Part shown: positions 56,125 through 64,000 of the stretch, one piece after another
Position numbering within the stretch: position 1 is the stretch's first letter
Layout: every line of letters begins with the position of its first letter
Origin: Lactobacillus sp. W8174
GTDB taxonomy: Bacteria > Bacillota > Bacilli > Lactobacillales > Lactobacillaceae
NCBI RefSeq assembly: GCF_016100975.1
Contig: NZ_JACFRN010000005.1
Span: forward strand, 1-64,000
Direction: 5' to 3'
Length of the DNA stretch: 64,000 bases
Program-made: the position numbers and the translations under genes
Notes under the pieces: model-generated
Told to the model about the DNA's origin: nothing
Seen by the model: only the letters and a program-made list of their open reading frames with translations
Databases searched by the model: none

Positions 56125-57921
56125 CTACATGTGAGAGGCAGTTGAACTTGCATCAGCCCCTACTTTGACATTAGTTGCAGCACTTTCTCCAGCTATTCTT
56201 CCAAAAACAACAGCATTAGTAATGCCCATCCCACATCCAGGATAAGTCATTCCGCGCCAACCACCTGTAGTACTTCCTGCAGCATAAAGATTGTTTATCT
56301 TTTTATCAAAATTGTCCAGAACTTCTGCTTTGGTGTTAATAGCTAATCCACCTGCCATGTCTGGTGTTGAGGGAGCTAGTTTAGCAGCATAAAATGGTGC
56401 TTTGAAAGCTGTTAAATCTTTTTGACGACCAAATTCTGTATCTTCACCATTAATAACGTCATTATTCCACTTTTTAATTGTTTTCTCTAATACCTCTTGG
56501 TTTAGGTTAATCTGTTGAGCTAATTCTTTTATCGTATCAGCTTTCTTGAAGTAACCATCTTCTACCTCACGTTTTAAATGTGGTGACGGAGCTGGTGCTG
56601 AAAAAGCAGCTGGCATTTCATTTGCCATGCCTTCATCAAAAATTAGCCAAACGTAGCCTTGATCAAGACTTGCGATTTTCTTAGAGGCATATTCAAAATA
56701 CATATCTTCCCTAAAGTGCCTTTTAGCATCTGTGCCTACCCAAATGTAAGGCTTTGTCCAGGCAGTACACAGAGGACCGATACATACATTATCGCCGGAT
56801 TGAGTACCAATTGAGTTGGCTATTGGCATCCACATATCTTTTAACTTAGCGCCAATTTCAGCGCCCATAGTGATACCATCACCCATTTGTCTGATTGAGC
56901 CATATGATTCTCCAACAGCAAAATCAGGCGCAAAACTCTTAAGGATTTCTTTATTACGAGAAAAGCCTGCTGTAGCAATAATAACACTTTGGGCTTTGTA
57001 GTTACCCTTATTAGTATGTACACCCACTACATTATTATTCTCGTCAGTTATTAAGCTCTCAGCTGTGATATTAAAAATAAATTTTGTGCCAACTTCTTTT
57101 GCCTTATTGTAAAGCGGCTTTGACAGACCATAGCCACTTTTTTCGACAGTTAAATGTGATCTGGCTGCCGGAATAGCATAGTCTTTCATTGCTTCTTCAT
57201 TGCCAATTTCTTGGACTTCTTGAAAATTGACACCAACTTCATCAGCCAGCCATTCATAATCTTCTGCACCATGTTCAACGATTGTTTCTCTCATGCCCGC
57301 ATCTTCATAGCCTTGACCAACTGCTTTTAAATAATTATTCCAGTTTTCCTTGGTATCTTTTATTCCCTGAGATTTTTGCAAACTAGTGCCCCCACCAGCG
57401 TTGTAATAACCGCCAGACAGAGTCATATCGGACAGCATGTAACTTGAAGTATATTCTAAACAAATTACTGAGGCACCTTTTTGCCTTGCAGAAATAGAAG
57501 CTGAAAGACCAGCGGCACCTGCACCAATTACTAAAACATCAGTTTGATCTTCAAATTGCAAATCATCTGGATTAACGTTACGGTAGTCCTCACCATTAAC
57601 CTTTTTTGCAGTATTTCTCAAATCTACTTTTTTATCAAGACCACTAGGATCGCCAGCCTTTGAAACTGCATCTCTGACTGCTTTTTGGACGGCTTGAAAA
57701 CTAATAGTTGCTCCAGTAACTGCATCAATGTTATATGACTGATGCTCAACAATTAGCTTTGGTGCCTTTTTCAATGCAGCAGTGCTTATACCAGAAGTTT
57801 CATCTTGCTTATCAATTGTTACATCCGTAATTTTATTGTCTTTGACTGTTACCGAAACCTTGACTTCACCTCGATTACCAGAACCTTGTCCTTGATAAAC
57901 GCCATCTTTTAAATTTGCCAT
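56125..57921 (-). CDS. FMN-binding / FAD flavoprotein reductase (flavocytochrome c type), N-terminal FMN domain
   Basis: The 598-residue protein has an N-terminal FMN-binding domain (about 8-85) with the attachment stretch DAVTGATISFQAV, then a fumarate-reductase-type FAD domain with VLVIGAGAAGLSASISARQKG and GLAINTKAEVLDN, ending in YAAGSTTGGWRGMTYPGCG. No signal peptide is present, so it should act in the cytoplasm. Relatives reduce fumarate, urocanate or hydroxycinnamates. At the fumarate-reductase Arg position (KRFVNE...TR in the Shewanella enzyme) I read Phe after hand alignment, so fumarate is doubtful. It is the third gene of the AraC-reductase-reductase unit. Confidence 0.85.
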   Translation of the reverse strand: MANLKDGVYQGQGSGNRGEVKVSVTVKDNKITDVTIDKQDETSGISTAALKKAPKLIVEHQSYNIDAVTGATISFQAVQKAVRDAVSKAGDPSGLDKKVDLRNTAKKVNGEDYRNVNPDDLQFEDQTDVLVIGAGAAGLSASISARQKGASVICLEYTSSYMLSDMTLSGGYYNAGGGTSLQKSQGIKDTKENWNNYLKAVGQGYEDAGMRETIVEHGAEDYEWLADEVGVNFQEVQEIGNEEAMKDYAIPAARSHLTVEKSGYGLSKPLYNKAKEVGTKFIFNITAESLITDENNNVVGVHTNKGNYKAQSVIIATAGFSRNKEILKSFAPDFAVGESYGSIRQMGDGITMGAEIGAKLKDMWMPIANSIGTQSGDNVCIGPLCTAWTKPYIWVGTDAKRHFREDMYFEYASKKIASLDQGYVWLIFDEGMANEMPAAFSAPAPSPHLKREVEDGYFKKADTIKELAQQINLNQEVLEKTIKKWNNDVINGEDTEFGRQKDLTAFKAPFYAAKLAPSTPDMAGGLAINTKAEVLDNFDKKINNLYAAGSTTGGWRGMTYPGCGMGITNAVVFGRIAGESAATNVKVGADASSTASHM

Positions 57922-57942
57922 TTCTTATCCTTTCGTCAAAAT

Positions 57943-59748
57943 CTATGCCTGCTTCAACGCAGATTCTACTGCTTCTTTAAATGCGCGACTTGATGCAGAA
58001 GCTCCAGAGACAGCATCTACGTTAGCTGTTTTGTTAGTCAACATTTCTTGTTTCATTTTCTTAATCGCTTTTTCACCGTAGTCGGGCGATTCGCTTTCTT
58101 TTAAAACTTCAATATTGGTTGGACGCTTATCACTGTCAACTGTTACTCGCACTACAATTTCATTGCCCATGCCGCTTGAAGATTTACCAATATATTGATT
58201 TTCAGCAGTTGAATAGCTTTCTTCTTTAACATCTGATTCAGGAAATGCAACATCAGCATTATTTTCACTAACACTGGCACCTGAGACTACTTGATCATTC
58301 TTAATTTTGGCGGCATTTTCTCCGGCTATTTTACCAAATATTAAGCAGTCAGCCATGTCACCCCCGCCATTGTATTGATTTGCACCTATATGACCCAGTT
58401 CACCAGCAGCATATAAGTGTGGCAAAACTTTCTGATCTGTATCTATGACTTCAGCATTTTCATTTCGACGGGGACCACCTTGGGTGTTTAACATGGTATG
58501 TTGTTGAGCTAACGAATAGAACGGACCTGTAAGTGAAATTTTGACCATTGATTCTGGCTTACGTCCACACTGATAGTCGACTCCCTGATCAACAAAGAAA
58601 TTATATGTGTTCAAAGTATTTTCTAAAACTGCCGGATCAACTTTAATTTCTTGAGCTAAATCTGCGATAGTTTCTGACTTAACTACTTTACTTAGAGCCT
58701 CTTTTTGAAATTCATCATTATCAGCTGAGAACAGTTCATCGTATTTTTTCTGATCAAAAATCATATGAGGATGTATTTGAGCTAAAGGAATTCTCCAAAG
58801 ACCATGATTATAGCGATGACCATGACGAGTTGGATCGTCTTCTGCTACATAACGCGTACCATCATCACCAACTGTGATCAAGGATCCAGCAAATAATGCT
58901 TTCCATGCCATAATGTTATGAGCTCTTTGGCCTTTAGGAGCAGCTAAATTAACAGTCCCACCGGGTTCATAATTATTCATATGCCATAAATCTGCACCAA
59001 CTTCTATAGCCATCTTGATGCCATCGCCATTGTTATAAAGCGTACCGTATGGTAATAAATTAGTTTCACCTAAGTAGTCCTGCACCATTTGTTCGTTATT
59101 TTCAAATCCACCAAGAGCTAAAACTACACCATTTTTTGCTTGAACATTGAACAGCTTGCCTTTATTTTCAATCTGTACACCTACAATTGTCTTACCTGTA
59201 TCCTGAATTAAATGCTTTGCTGGTGTTGAATAAAGTATATCAATCTTGTCGCTGCGATCCAGCACATTCTGTCGCAATTTTTTCCAAAGAGCAGCATCAA
59301 ATATCTGATCATGCACTAACAAGTCATCATTGGTGTCTGCGCCTTCAAATTCAGGATATTCAGCACTCATATAAGCCAGCATAGCAACATTTTTGTTTCC
59401 TGGATTGCTTTTAACGCTGAATGCTTTACCACCCAAATATTTTTCAAAGTAATCTGGTAAATTGACCATCCCTTTTACAAAAGTTTCAAGCACCTGCTCA
59501 TCTAAATCCAGTGGGGCAGTCATTTTTTGATAATACTTTTTGAGCTTGTCATAATCATAACCTGCTTCAACAATCTGACCACAGTACCGGGTATTACCAC
59601 CCTCATGTCCTTCCGGCGCACTGTCAACTAGAAGAACTTTTGCTCCTTTATCTGCTGCAAAACGCGCCGCTGTAGCACCTGCTCCGCCAAAACCTATTAC
59701 AACAACATCATAAGTAGCATTCCAAGATTCATTATCTTTTAAAAACAT
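57943..59748 (-). CDS. FAD / FMN-binding flavoprotein reductase, C-terminal FMN domain
   Basis: The 601-residue protein has the same two domains as its neighbour but in the opposite order. The FAD fingerprint VVVIGFGGAGATAARFAADKG lies at the N-terminus, the substrate region AQQHTMLNTQGGPRRN is in the middle, and a C-terminal FMN-binding domain carries DAVSGASASSRAFKEAV. The FMN site has Ser where the neighbour has Thr. In the last active-site segment GANQYNGGGDMAD a Gln stands where fumarate reductases have Arg, while DPTRHGHRY keeps an Arg-rich loop. The substrate is probably not fumarate; an enoate or aryl-acrylate is possible. It lies 21 bases upstream of the first reductase. Confidence 0.85.
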   Translation of the reverse strand: MFLKDNESWNATYDVVVIGFGGAGATAARFAADKGAKVLLVDSAPEGHEGGNTRYCGQIVEAGYDYDKLKKYYQKMTAPLDLDEQVLETFVKGMVNLPDYFEKYLGGKAFSVKSNPGNKNVAMLAYMSAEYPEFEGADTNDDLLVHDQIFDAALWKKLRQNVLDRSDKIDILYSTPAKHLIQDTGKTIVGVQIENKGKLFNVQAKNGVVLALGGFENNEQMVQDYLGETNLLPYGTLYNNGDGIKMAIEVGADLWHMNNYEPGGTVNLAAPKGQRAHNIMAWKALFAGSLITVGDDGTRYVAEDDPTRHGHRYNHGLWRIPLAQIHPHMIFDQKKYDELFSADNDEFQKEALSKVVKSETIADLAQEIKVDPAVLENTLNTYNFFVDQGVDYQCGRKPESMVKISLTGPFYSLAQQHTMLNTQGGPRRNENAEVIDTDQKVLPHLYAAGELGHIGANQYNGGGDMADCLIFGKIAGENAAKIKNDQVVSGASVSENNADVAFPESDVKEESYSTAENQYIGKSSSGMGNEIVVRVTVDSDKRPTNIEVLKESESPDYGEKAIKKMKQEMLTNKTANVDAVSGASASSRAFKEAVESALKQA

Positions 59749-59764
59749 TTTGTTTTCTCCTCAA

Positions 59765-60757
59765 TTAAATTGCATTAATACTATTAGATTGTAGAATTTT
59801 TTGCAGTCTGTATTCTCTGACCGTAACTCCAGACCATTTTTTAAAAGCCTTATAAAATGAAGCAACACTATTAAAACCGACTAAAAAACTTACTTCAGCA
59901 GTATTTAAAGTCTTATCTTGAAGCAGGTTTTGTGCCAAAATCTTTTGCACAATACTGAGTTGCTCTTTAAATGTAGTACCTTCATTTTGCAGCCATCTTT
60001 GCAAGGTCCGTGAAGAAATACCCAGTTTATTTGCTACATCGTTTAGCTGAAAATTACCCCCAGCAATCAGTTTAAAAAGAGTGTTTTGCACAACAGCTGA
60101 AATTGGAGGATTGATATTTAATTTTTTGATGTACTTTTTTAAACCGGGTTCAATAAAGTTCCACATTACATCATTTTTAGTTATAAATGGTTGTTCTAAA
60201 TCACGCTTTCTAAACACCAAATAATTGTCTAAACTATTTTGACCTTTAATGCCTAAATAATCGTTAATTTTTGATCCATATTTGTATTTGCTACCAATAG
60301 ACACGGGAATAATAGTTTTATTCGTTCCTGCTCTAATCAGACTAACCAAAGATATTTGATCAACCAGTAAACTAAATCGTGAGTATTTACGATATTGATC
60401 TAAATATCTAATATGAATTCTTAAATTTTCACCTTCTTTAAATCTGCCCATTTCGATTGGCCCTATAAGCTGCTGGTAAGTCGCCAAACGGGAAATCGCC
60501 TGTTTTCCGTTTTTACTTGACAGTGCAGCAAAATATGGAGGAACAAACTGGTAAAAATTGCGGACATTGCTGCAAGCCAGCAACTGTTCGTCACTTGCTT
60601 TTCTATCAAGCACCTGAAATACATGTGAATTCTTAATCCACTTAGCATTGAGATATTTATCCATAACGCTGGAATCAAGTAAACCAGAAATAGAATCAAA
60701 TGGATACCCTAGCTCTTGCAAAAAATCTTTCAGCTCAATTGTTATTTTTGAATTCAC
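59765..60757 (-). CDS. AraC-family transcriptional regulator
   Basis: The 330-residue regulator has an N-terminal AraC-type ligand domain of the PF12625 kind (about 20-220, e.g. VRNFYQFVPPYFAALSS and IGPIEMGRF) and a C-terminal double helix-turn-helix (LNDVANKLGISSRTLQRWL ... VSFLVGFNSVASFYKAFKK). I start it at GTG 60757, seven bases after GGAGG; the ATG at 60772 overlaps that site. It lies 16 bases upstream of the reductase genes and is their most likely regulator. The repeat pair at 60808-60834 may be its operator. Confidence 0.88.
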   Translation of the reverse strand: MNSKITIELKDFLQELGYPFDSISGLLDSSVMDKYLNAKWIKNSHVFQVLDRKASDEQLLACSNVRNFYQFVPPYFAALSSKNGKQAISRLATYQQLIGPIEMGRFKEGENLRIHIRYLDQYRKYSRFSLLVDQISLVSLIRAGTNKTIIPVSIGSKYKYGSKINDYLGIKGQNSLDNYLVFRKRDLEQPFITKNDVMWNFIEPGLKKYIKKLNINPPISAVVQNTLFKLIAGGNFQLNDVANKLGISSRTLQRWLQNEGTTFKEQLSIVQKILAQNLLQDKTLNTAEVSFLVGFNSVASFYKAFKKWSGVTVREYRLQKILQSNSINAI

Positions 60758-60807
60758 AGCAGTTTCCTCCATTCAATTTTAATTGTATACCCTTTCACTT
60801 TAGCAAA

Positions 60808-60834
60808 ATATGTCTATTTACGATAATATATGTC
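60808..60834 (-). promoter_or_regulatory. direct repeats upstream of the AraC regulator gene, candidate operator
   Basis: ATATGTC occurs twice in the same orientation (60808-60814 and 60828-60834), 20 bases apart start to start, about two helical turns. AraC proteins bind such spaced direct repeats. It lies 51-77 bases upstream of the GTG start. No strong -10/-35 pair is visible. Confidence 0.4.
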
Positions 60835-60874
60835 GAAATGTGCCACATTTTATTTGTTTTTATAAAAATAAATA

Positions 60875-60909
60875 AATAAAAAAGGCTGAATTTTTTAGAA
60901 TTCAACCTT
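60875..60909 (-). terminator. terminator downstream of rny
   Basis: Arms AAGGCTGAATT (60882-60892) and AATTCAACCTT (60899-60909), with one wobble on the minus strand and a T-run after it, lie just past the rny stop. Confidence 0.8.
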
Positions 60910-60915
60910 ATACTT

Positions 60916-62547
60916 TTATTTTGCAATAGTTACAGCACGCTTTTCACGAATAACTGTTATTTTAATATTACCCGGGTAATCAAGTTCTTTTTCAATTTGA
61001 TTACGAATGTCTCGTGCCAGTACTGTAATACGATCATCTGAAATCTTATCAGGTTCAACCATCACGCGAACTTCACGTCCAGCCTGAATAGCATATGCCT
61101 GCTTAACTCCTTCATACCTGTTAGCTATTTCTTCCAGGTCAGTAAGTCTTCTAATGTAGTTTTCCAAACTCTCGCTTCTGGCACCAGGTCTTGCAGAAGA
61201 AATTGTATCCGCTGCAACTACCAGTTCAGCAATAAATGATAACTTCGGCACATCCCCATGGTGTGCTGCAATTGCATTAACAACCACATCCGGCTCGTGA
61301 TATTTCCTGGTCAATTCCACGCCAATTTCAACGTGTGACCCTTCAATGTCATGGTCGACTGCTTTTCCAATATCGTGTAATAATCCCGCGCGAACCGCTA
61401 ATTTTTCATTTAATCCAAGCTCCGCAGCCATTGTTCCAGCTAGTTTTGCAACTTCAATCGAATGACCCAAAACGTTTTGACCGTATGATGTACGGTACTT
61501 GAGTCTACCCAATATTTTGACCAACTCTGGATTCATTTTGTGAATCCCCAGTTCCATTAGAGCGCTTTCGCCAGCTTCGTAAATATCATCATTAACTTCT
61601 TTACGAGCTTTATCAACTGTCTCTTCAATTCTAGCTGGGTGAATTCTTCCGTCTTTAATTAAACGCTCCATTGCTCTTTTAGCAATTTCACGCCGAATTG
61701 CATCAAAACCACTCAGTGTCACAACTTTAGGTGTATCATCAATAATTAGATCCACACCCGTTAGTGCTTCAAAAGATCTGATATTACGCCCTTCACGACC
61801 GATAATTCGGCCTTTCATTTCCTCATTAGGCAAATCAACTACTGACACCGTAGTTTCGGCTACCGTATCAGCGGAACTGCTTTGAATAGCATCAATAATG
61901 ATTTTACGTGCATAGTGATCCGCCTTGGCTTTCACTTCTTGATTACTATTACTAATCATTTCTGCTCGTTCTTTAACTAATTGGTCCGACAATTGATTTA
62001 AAACAAGCTTTCGCGCCTGCTCCTTGTCTAAGTGAGCAACTTCATAGAGCTTTTGTGTAGTCTGTTCGACTAATTCATCTGCCTTTTGCAACTTAGTGGT
62101 CAATTCATTTTGCTTATTTTCTAGCTGTTCGTCTTTTTTAGCTAAATCATCCTCTTTTTCCTTTAGCAAAGAGTTTTTATGATCAAGAGTATCCTCTCGT
62201 TGAGTTAAGCGATTTTGATCACGTGCTATTGTATCACGTTTGTCGTTTAATTCATCTTCAACTTTTTGTCGATAATCTTGAATTTGTTCTTGGGCTTCAA
62301 GAATTTTTTCTTTTTTGGTGTTTTGCGCACTTTGTTTTACAGCGTCAGCTGCCTGCTTTTGTGCATTGACTTCTGCTTTAGCAGCATCGACTCGTGCTTT
62401 TGCTTCGGTTAAAATATGATCGGCATCGTTTTGAGCATTTTGGGCTTTCTTTTCCCAGATATTTTTACGTATAGCGTATCCTACAACTATGCCTACTATA
62501 ATTGAAATAATAGCAATCGCGACGGGAATCAAAAATTTACTCATCAT
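60916..62547 (-). CDS. rny: ribonuclease Y
   Basis: RNase Y is a membrane-bound endoribonuclease that starts mRNA decay and cuts operon messages such as the glycolytic one in Bacillus. The 543-residue protein has an N-terminal membrane helix (about 5-27), a long coiled coil (about 30-190, very rich in Lys, Glu, Asp, Gln), a KH domain with [15 protein letters not shown], and an HD domain with [17 protein letters not shown]. It is 134 bases downstream of recA and has its own terminator. Confidence 0.97.
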   Translation of the reverse strand: MMSKFLIPVAIAIISIIVGIVVGYAIRKNIWEKKAQNAQNDADHILTEAKARVDAAKAEVNAQKQAADAVKQSAQNTKKEKILEAQEQIQDYRQKVEDELNDKRDTIARDQNRLTQREDTLDHKNSLLKEKEDDLAKKDEQLENKQNELTTKLQKADELVEQTTQKLYEVAHLDKEQARKLVLNQLSDQLVKERAEMISNSNQEVKAKADHYARKIIIDAIQSSSADTVAETTVSVVDLPNEEMKGRIIGREGRNIRSFEALTGVDLIIDDTPKVVTLSGFDAIRREIAKRAMERLIKDGRIHPARIEETVDKARKEVNDDIYEAGESALMELGIHKMNPELVKILGRLKYRTSYGQNVLGHSIEVAKLAGTMAAELGLNEKLAVRAGLLHDIGKAVDHDIEGSHVEIGVELTRKYHEPDVVVNAIAAHHGDVPKLSFIAELVVAADTISSARPGARSESLENYIRRLTDLEEIANRYEGVKQAYAIQAGREVRVMVEPDKISDDRITVLARDIRNQIEKELDYPGNIKITVIREKRAVTIAK

Positions 62548-62631
62548 GATTTCTATCGCCTTTTTTTATTTTTTTAGATTATTCACACAATATTAATGAT
62601 AAAGAACCACGGAGATTATGTCAAACGTCAT

Positions 62632-62667
62632 GAAAAAAACCTCGACCAGTTTTCACAGGTCAAGGTC
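62632..62667 (-). terminator. terminator downstream of recA
   Basis: ACCTCGACC (62639-62647) and GGTCAAGGT (62658-62666) pair with one wobble on the minus strand and are followed by a T-run (62633-62638). It lies about 14 bases past the recA stop. Confidence 0.8.
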
Positions 62668-62680
62668 TATTTCCTCATAA

Positions 62681-63790
62681 TTAGCTTTTGCTGTCAGCTT
62701 CTTTTTTATCAGAAGCTTCCTTTTCTTTGCTTGCAGCCTTTTTAGCTTTCTTCTCTTTTATTTTTTCTGGATCTTCTCTTTCAGCTACGGATTCTTCATC
62801 AATGCCGAAAGCCTGACGAACTTGTTTCTGAACATCATCATAAACATCAGGATGATCTTCAAGATACTTTTTGGCATTTTCTCGTCCTTGCCCAATTCGT
62901 TCATCATGATATGAATACCAAGAACCAGCTTTAGCAATAATGTCCTTGTCAGCAGCCATGTCTAGAAGTTCACCACTTTGAGAGATACCTTTGCCGTACA
63001 TCATATCAACTTCGGCAACTTTAAAAGGCGGAGCAACTTTATTCTTAACAACTTTGATTTTTACGCGGTTACCAGTGATTTCACCACCAGTTTGTTTAAT
63101 TTTTTCTGCTCTTCTAATTTCAAGTCGAATAGTTGCGTAAAACTTAAGTGCACGACCACCTGGCGTAGTTTCAGGATTACCAAACATGATCCCCACTTTT
63201 TCACGTATTTGATTAATAAAAATTGCTATAGTTTTAGTCTTATTAATATTACCTGAAAGTTTACGCAATGCTTGACTCATTAAACGTGCTTGCAGTCCAA
63301 CGTGGCTGTCGCCCATTTCGCCGTCAATTTCAGCTTGAGGCACAAGTGCTGCAACCGAATCAACTACTAAAATGTCAATCGCACCACTCGTAATCAATGT
63401 ATCCGCAATTTGCAATCCCTCTTCACCAGTGTTAGGCTGGGATAAAATTAATGAATCAACATCAACGCCTAAAGCTTCCGCATATGCCGGATCCATGGCA
63501 TTTTCAGCGTCAATATAAGCAGCCGTGCCACCTCTTTTTTGCACTTCAGCAACCGCATGTAACGCAACTGTCGTTTTACCAGAAGACTCTGGTCCATAAA
63601 TTTCTACAATTCTACCACGGGGATAGCCGCCAACTCCTAAGGCCGCATCAAGAGCAAGCGAACCTGAAGGAACAGTTGAAATTTTGGTGTCGGCCTTATC
63701 GCCCATTCGCATGACGGCGCCTTTACCAAAATTCTTTTCAATTTTCTTAAGTGCATTTTCCAATGCAGCTTGTTTTTCATCTTTGGCCAA
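62681..63790 (-). CDS. recA: recombinase RecA
   Basis: RecA forms filaments on single-stranded DNA, drives strand exchange and triggers LexA self-cleavage. The start is TTG 63790, nine bases after AGGAGG. The 369-residue protein has Walker [11 protein letters not shown] (66-75), Walker [12 protein letters not shown], loop L2 [20 protein letters not shown] and a highly charged C-terminal tail rich in Lys, Glu and Ser. Its promoter carries a LexA box. Confidence 0.98.
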   Translation of the reverse strand: MAKDEKQAALENALKKIEKNFGKGAVMRMGDKADTKISTVPSGSLALDAALGVGGYPRGRIVEIYGPESSGKTTVALHAVAEVQKRGGTAAYIDAENAMDPAYAEALGVDVDSLILSQPNTGEEGLQIADTLITSGAIDILVVDSVAALVPQAEIDGEMGDSHVGLQARLMSQALRKLSGNINKTKTIAIFINQIREKVGIMFGNPETTPGGRALKFYATIRLEIRRAEKIKQTGGEITGNRVKIKVVKNKVAPPFKVAEVDMMYGKGISQSGELLDMAADKDIIAKAGSWYSYHDERIGQGRENAKKYLEDHPDVYDDVQKQVRQAFGIDEESVAEREDPEKIKEKKAKKAASKEKEASDKKEADSKS

Positions 63791-63836
63791 GACTCTTGTC
63801 CTCCTATAAATAGTTTCATCATTTTAATACGTAATA

Positions 63837-63889
63837 ATTATACTTTGCTTTAGTGTATATTTGCAAGAAAAAAGGCGAACAAATGTTTA
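63837..63889 (-). promoter_or_regulatory. recA promoter with LexA (DinR) box
   Basis: On the minus strand TTGCAA (63861-63866), an 18-base spacer and TATAAT (63837-63842) form the promoter. CGAACAAATGTTTA (63876-63889 on the plus strand) fits the Gram-positive LexA consensus at 13 of 14 positions and lies just upstream of the -35 box. Confidence 0.8.
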
Positions 63890-63937
63890 TTAATTTTATT
63901 CACAATAATAATTACGTAAAAATTGCCAAAAACTTTT

Positions 63938-64000
63938 TTAGTTTGCCTTTTTTAATCCCTTGGGTTGTAATATTTTCTGCAAAAAATTCAAAATGACGTC
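63938..64000 (-). CDS. possible 3' end of the gene upstream of recA
   Basis: An open minus-strand frame enters from the window edge and ends at TAA (63938-63940), closing with LQPKGLKKAN. Only about 20 codons are visible. In lactobacilli cinA usually precedes recA, but this tail is too short to assign, and another frame is also open here. Confidence 0.25.
   Translation of the reverse strand, partial: DVILNFLQKILQPKGLKKAN

Noticed and set aside
1..64000. CRISPR array, prophage, rRNA operon or replication origin
   Set aside because: I saw no regular repeat-spacer pattern, no phage structural or integrase gene, and no rRNA, DnaA-box cluster or origin genes.

Overview
The window is low-GC Firmicute chromosome and looks like Lactobacillus sensu stricto (the acidophilus/helveticus/delbrueckii side). 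Signs are SLAP-type surface-layer domains, the murB-cdaA-cdaR-glmM and cggR-gap-pgk-tpiA groups, HPr kinase, a PerR-type Fur protein, a CIRCE-controlled clpP, DinR-type LexA boxes and long-form HPF. The species cannot be named from the sequence alone. Most genes lie on the minus strand and are conserved housekeeping genes; the lineage-specific content sits in a few islands.

Region by region. 1-760: decayed DNA with a frameshifted SLAP surface-protein gene, the left end of an IS3-type element and a strong hairpin. 760-4890 (minus): murB, cdaA, cdaR, glmM (peptidoglycan precursors and c-di-AMP). 4988-9323: a DnaQ-like exonuclease, then ung-pta-tsaE (minus), a HAD phosphatase and a LURP-one-like protein. 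9377-13090: ABC exporter, SGNH hydrolase, a broken secreted-protein gene and its intact relative. 13244-17600 (minus): cggR, gap, pgk, tpiA with a likely CggR operator. 17753: tRNA-Arg(CCG). 17877-22780: a putrescine carbamoyltransferase, a large surface protein, an APC permease and perR. 23064-32314 (minus): an envelope island with a lipoprotein, a GtrB/GT-C/GtrA glycosylation set, a small SLAP protein, two zinc-ribbon membrane proteins and a second large surface protein related to the first. 32475-36601: clpP facing whiA-yvcK-rapZ, and an HdeD-like protein. 36652-48744 (minus): uvrA, uvrB, a hexose-phosphate mutase, trxB, gpsA, lgt, hprK, a small membrane protein and prfB with its programmed frameshift. 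48823-55957: secA, hpf, comFC, comFA, yigZ and a TagO-type transferase. 56125-60757 (minus): an AraC-type regulator with two FAD/FMN reductases. 60916-63790: rny and recA.

Functionally the window joins lower glycolysis (gap, pgk, tpiA, pta) with its regulator and the HPr kinase of catabolite control, cell-envelope assembly, DNA repair (uvrAB, recA, ung, all SOS-like or repair functions) and protein export (secA, lgt). The least understood parts are the two paralogous surface proteins with a propeller-like C-terminal half, a family of small secreted proteins sharing an RG-x-W(Y/F) motif (three copies, one broken), and the reductase pair, whose candidate active-site residues differ from those of fumarate reductase. 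I saw no CRISPR array, prophage, rRNA or replication origin.
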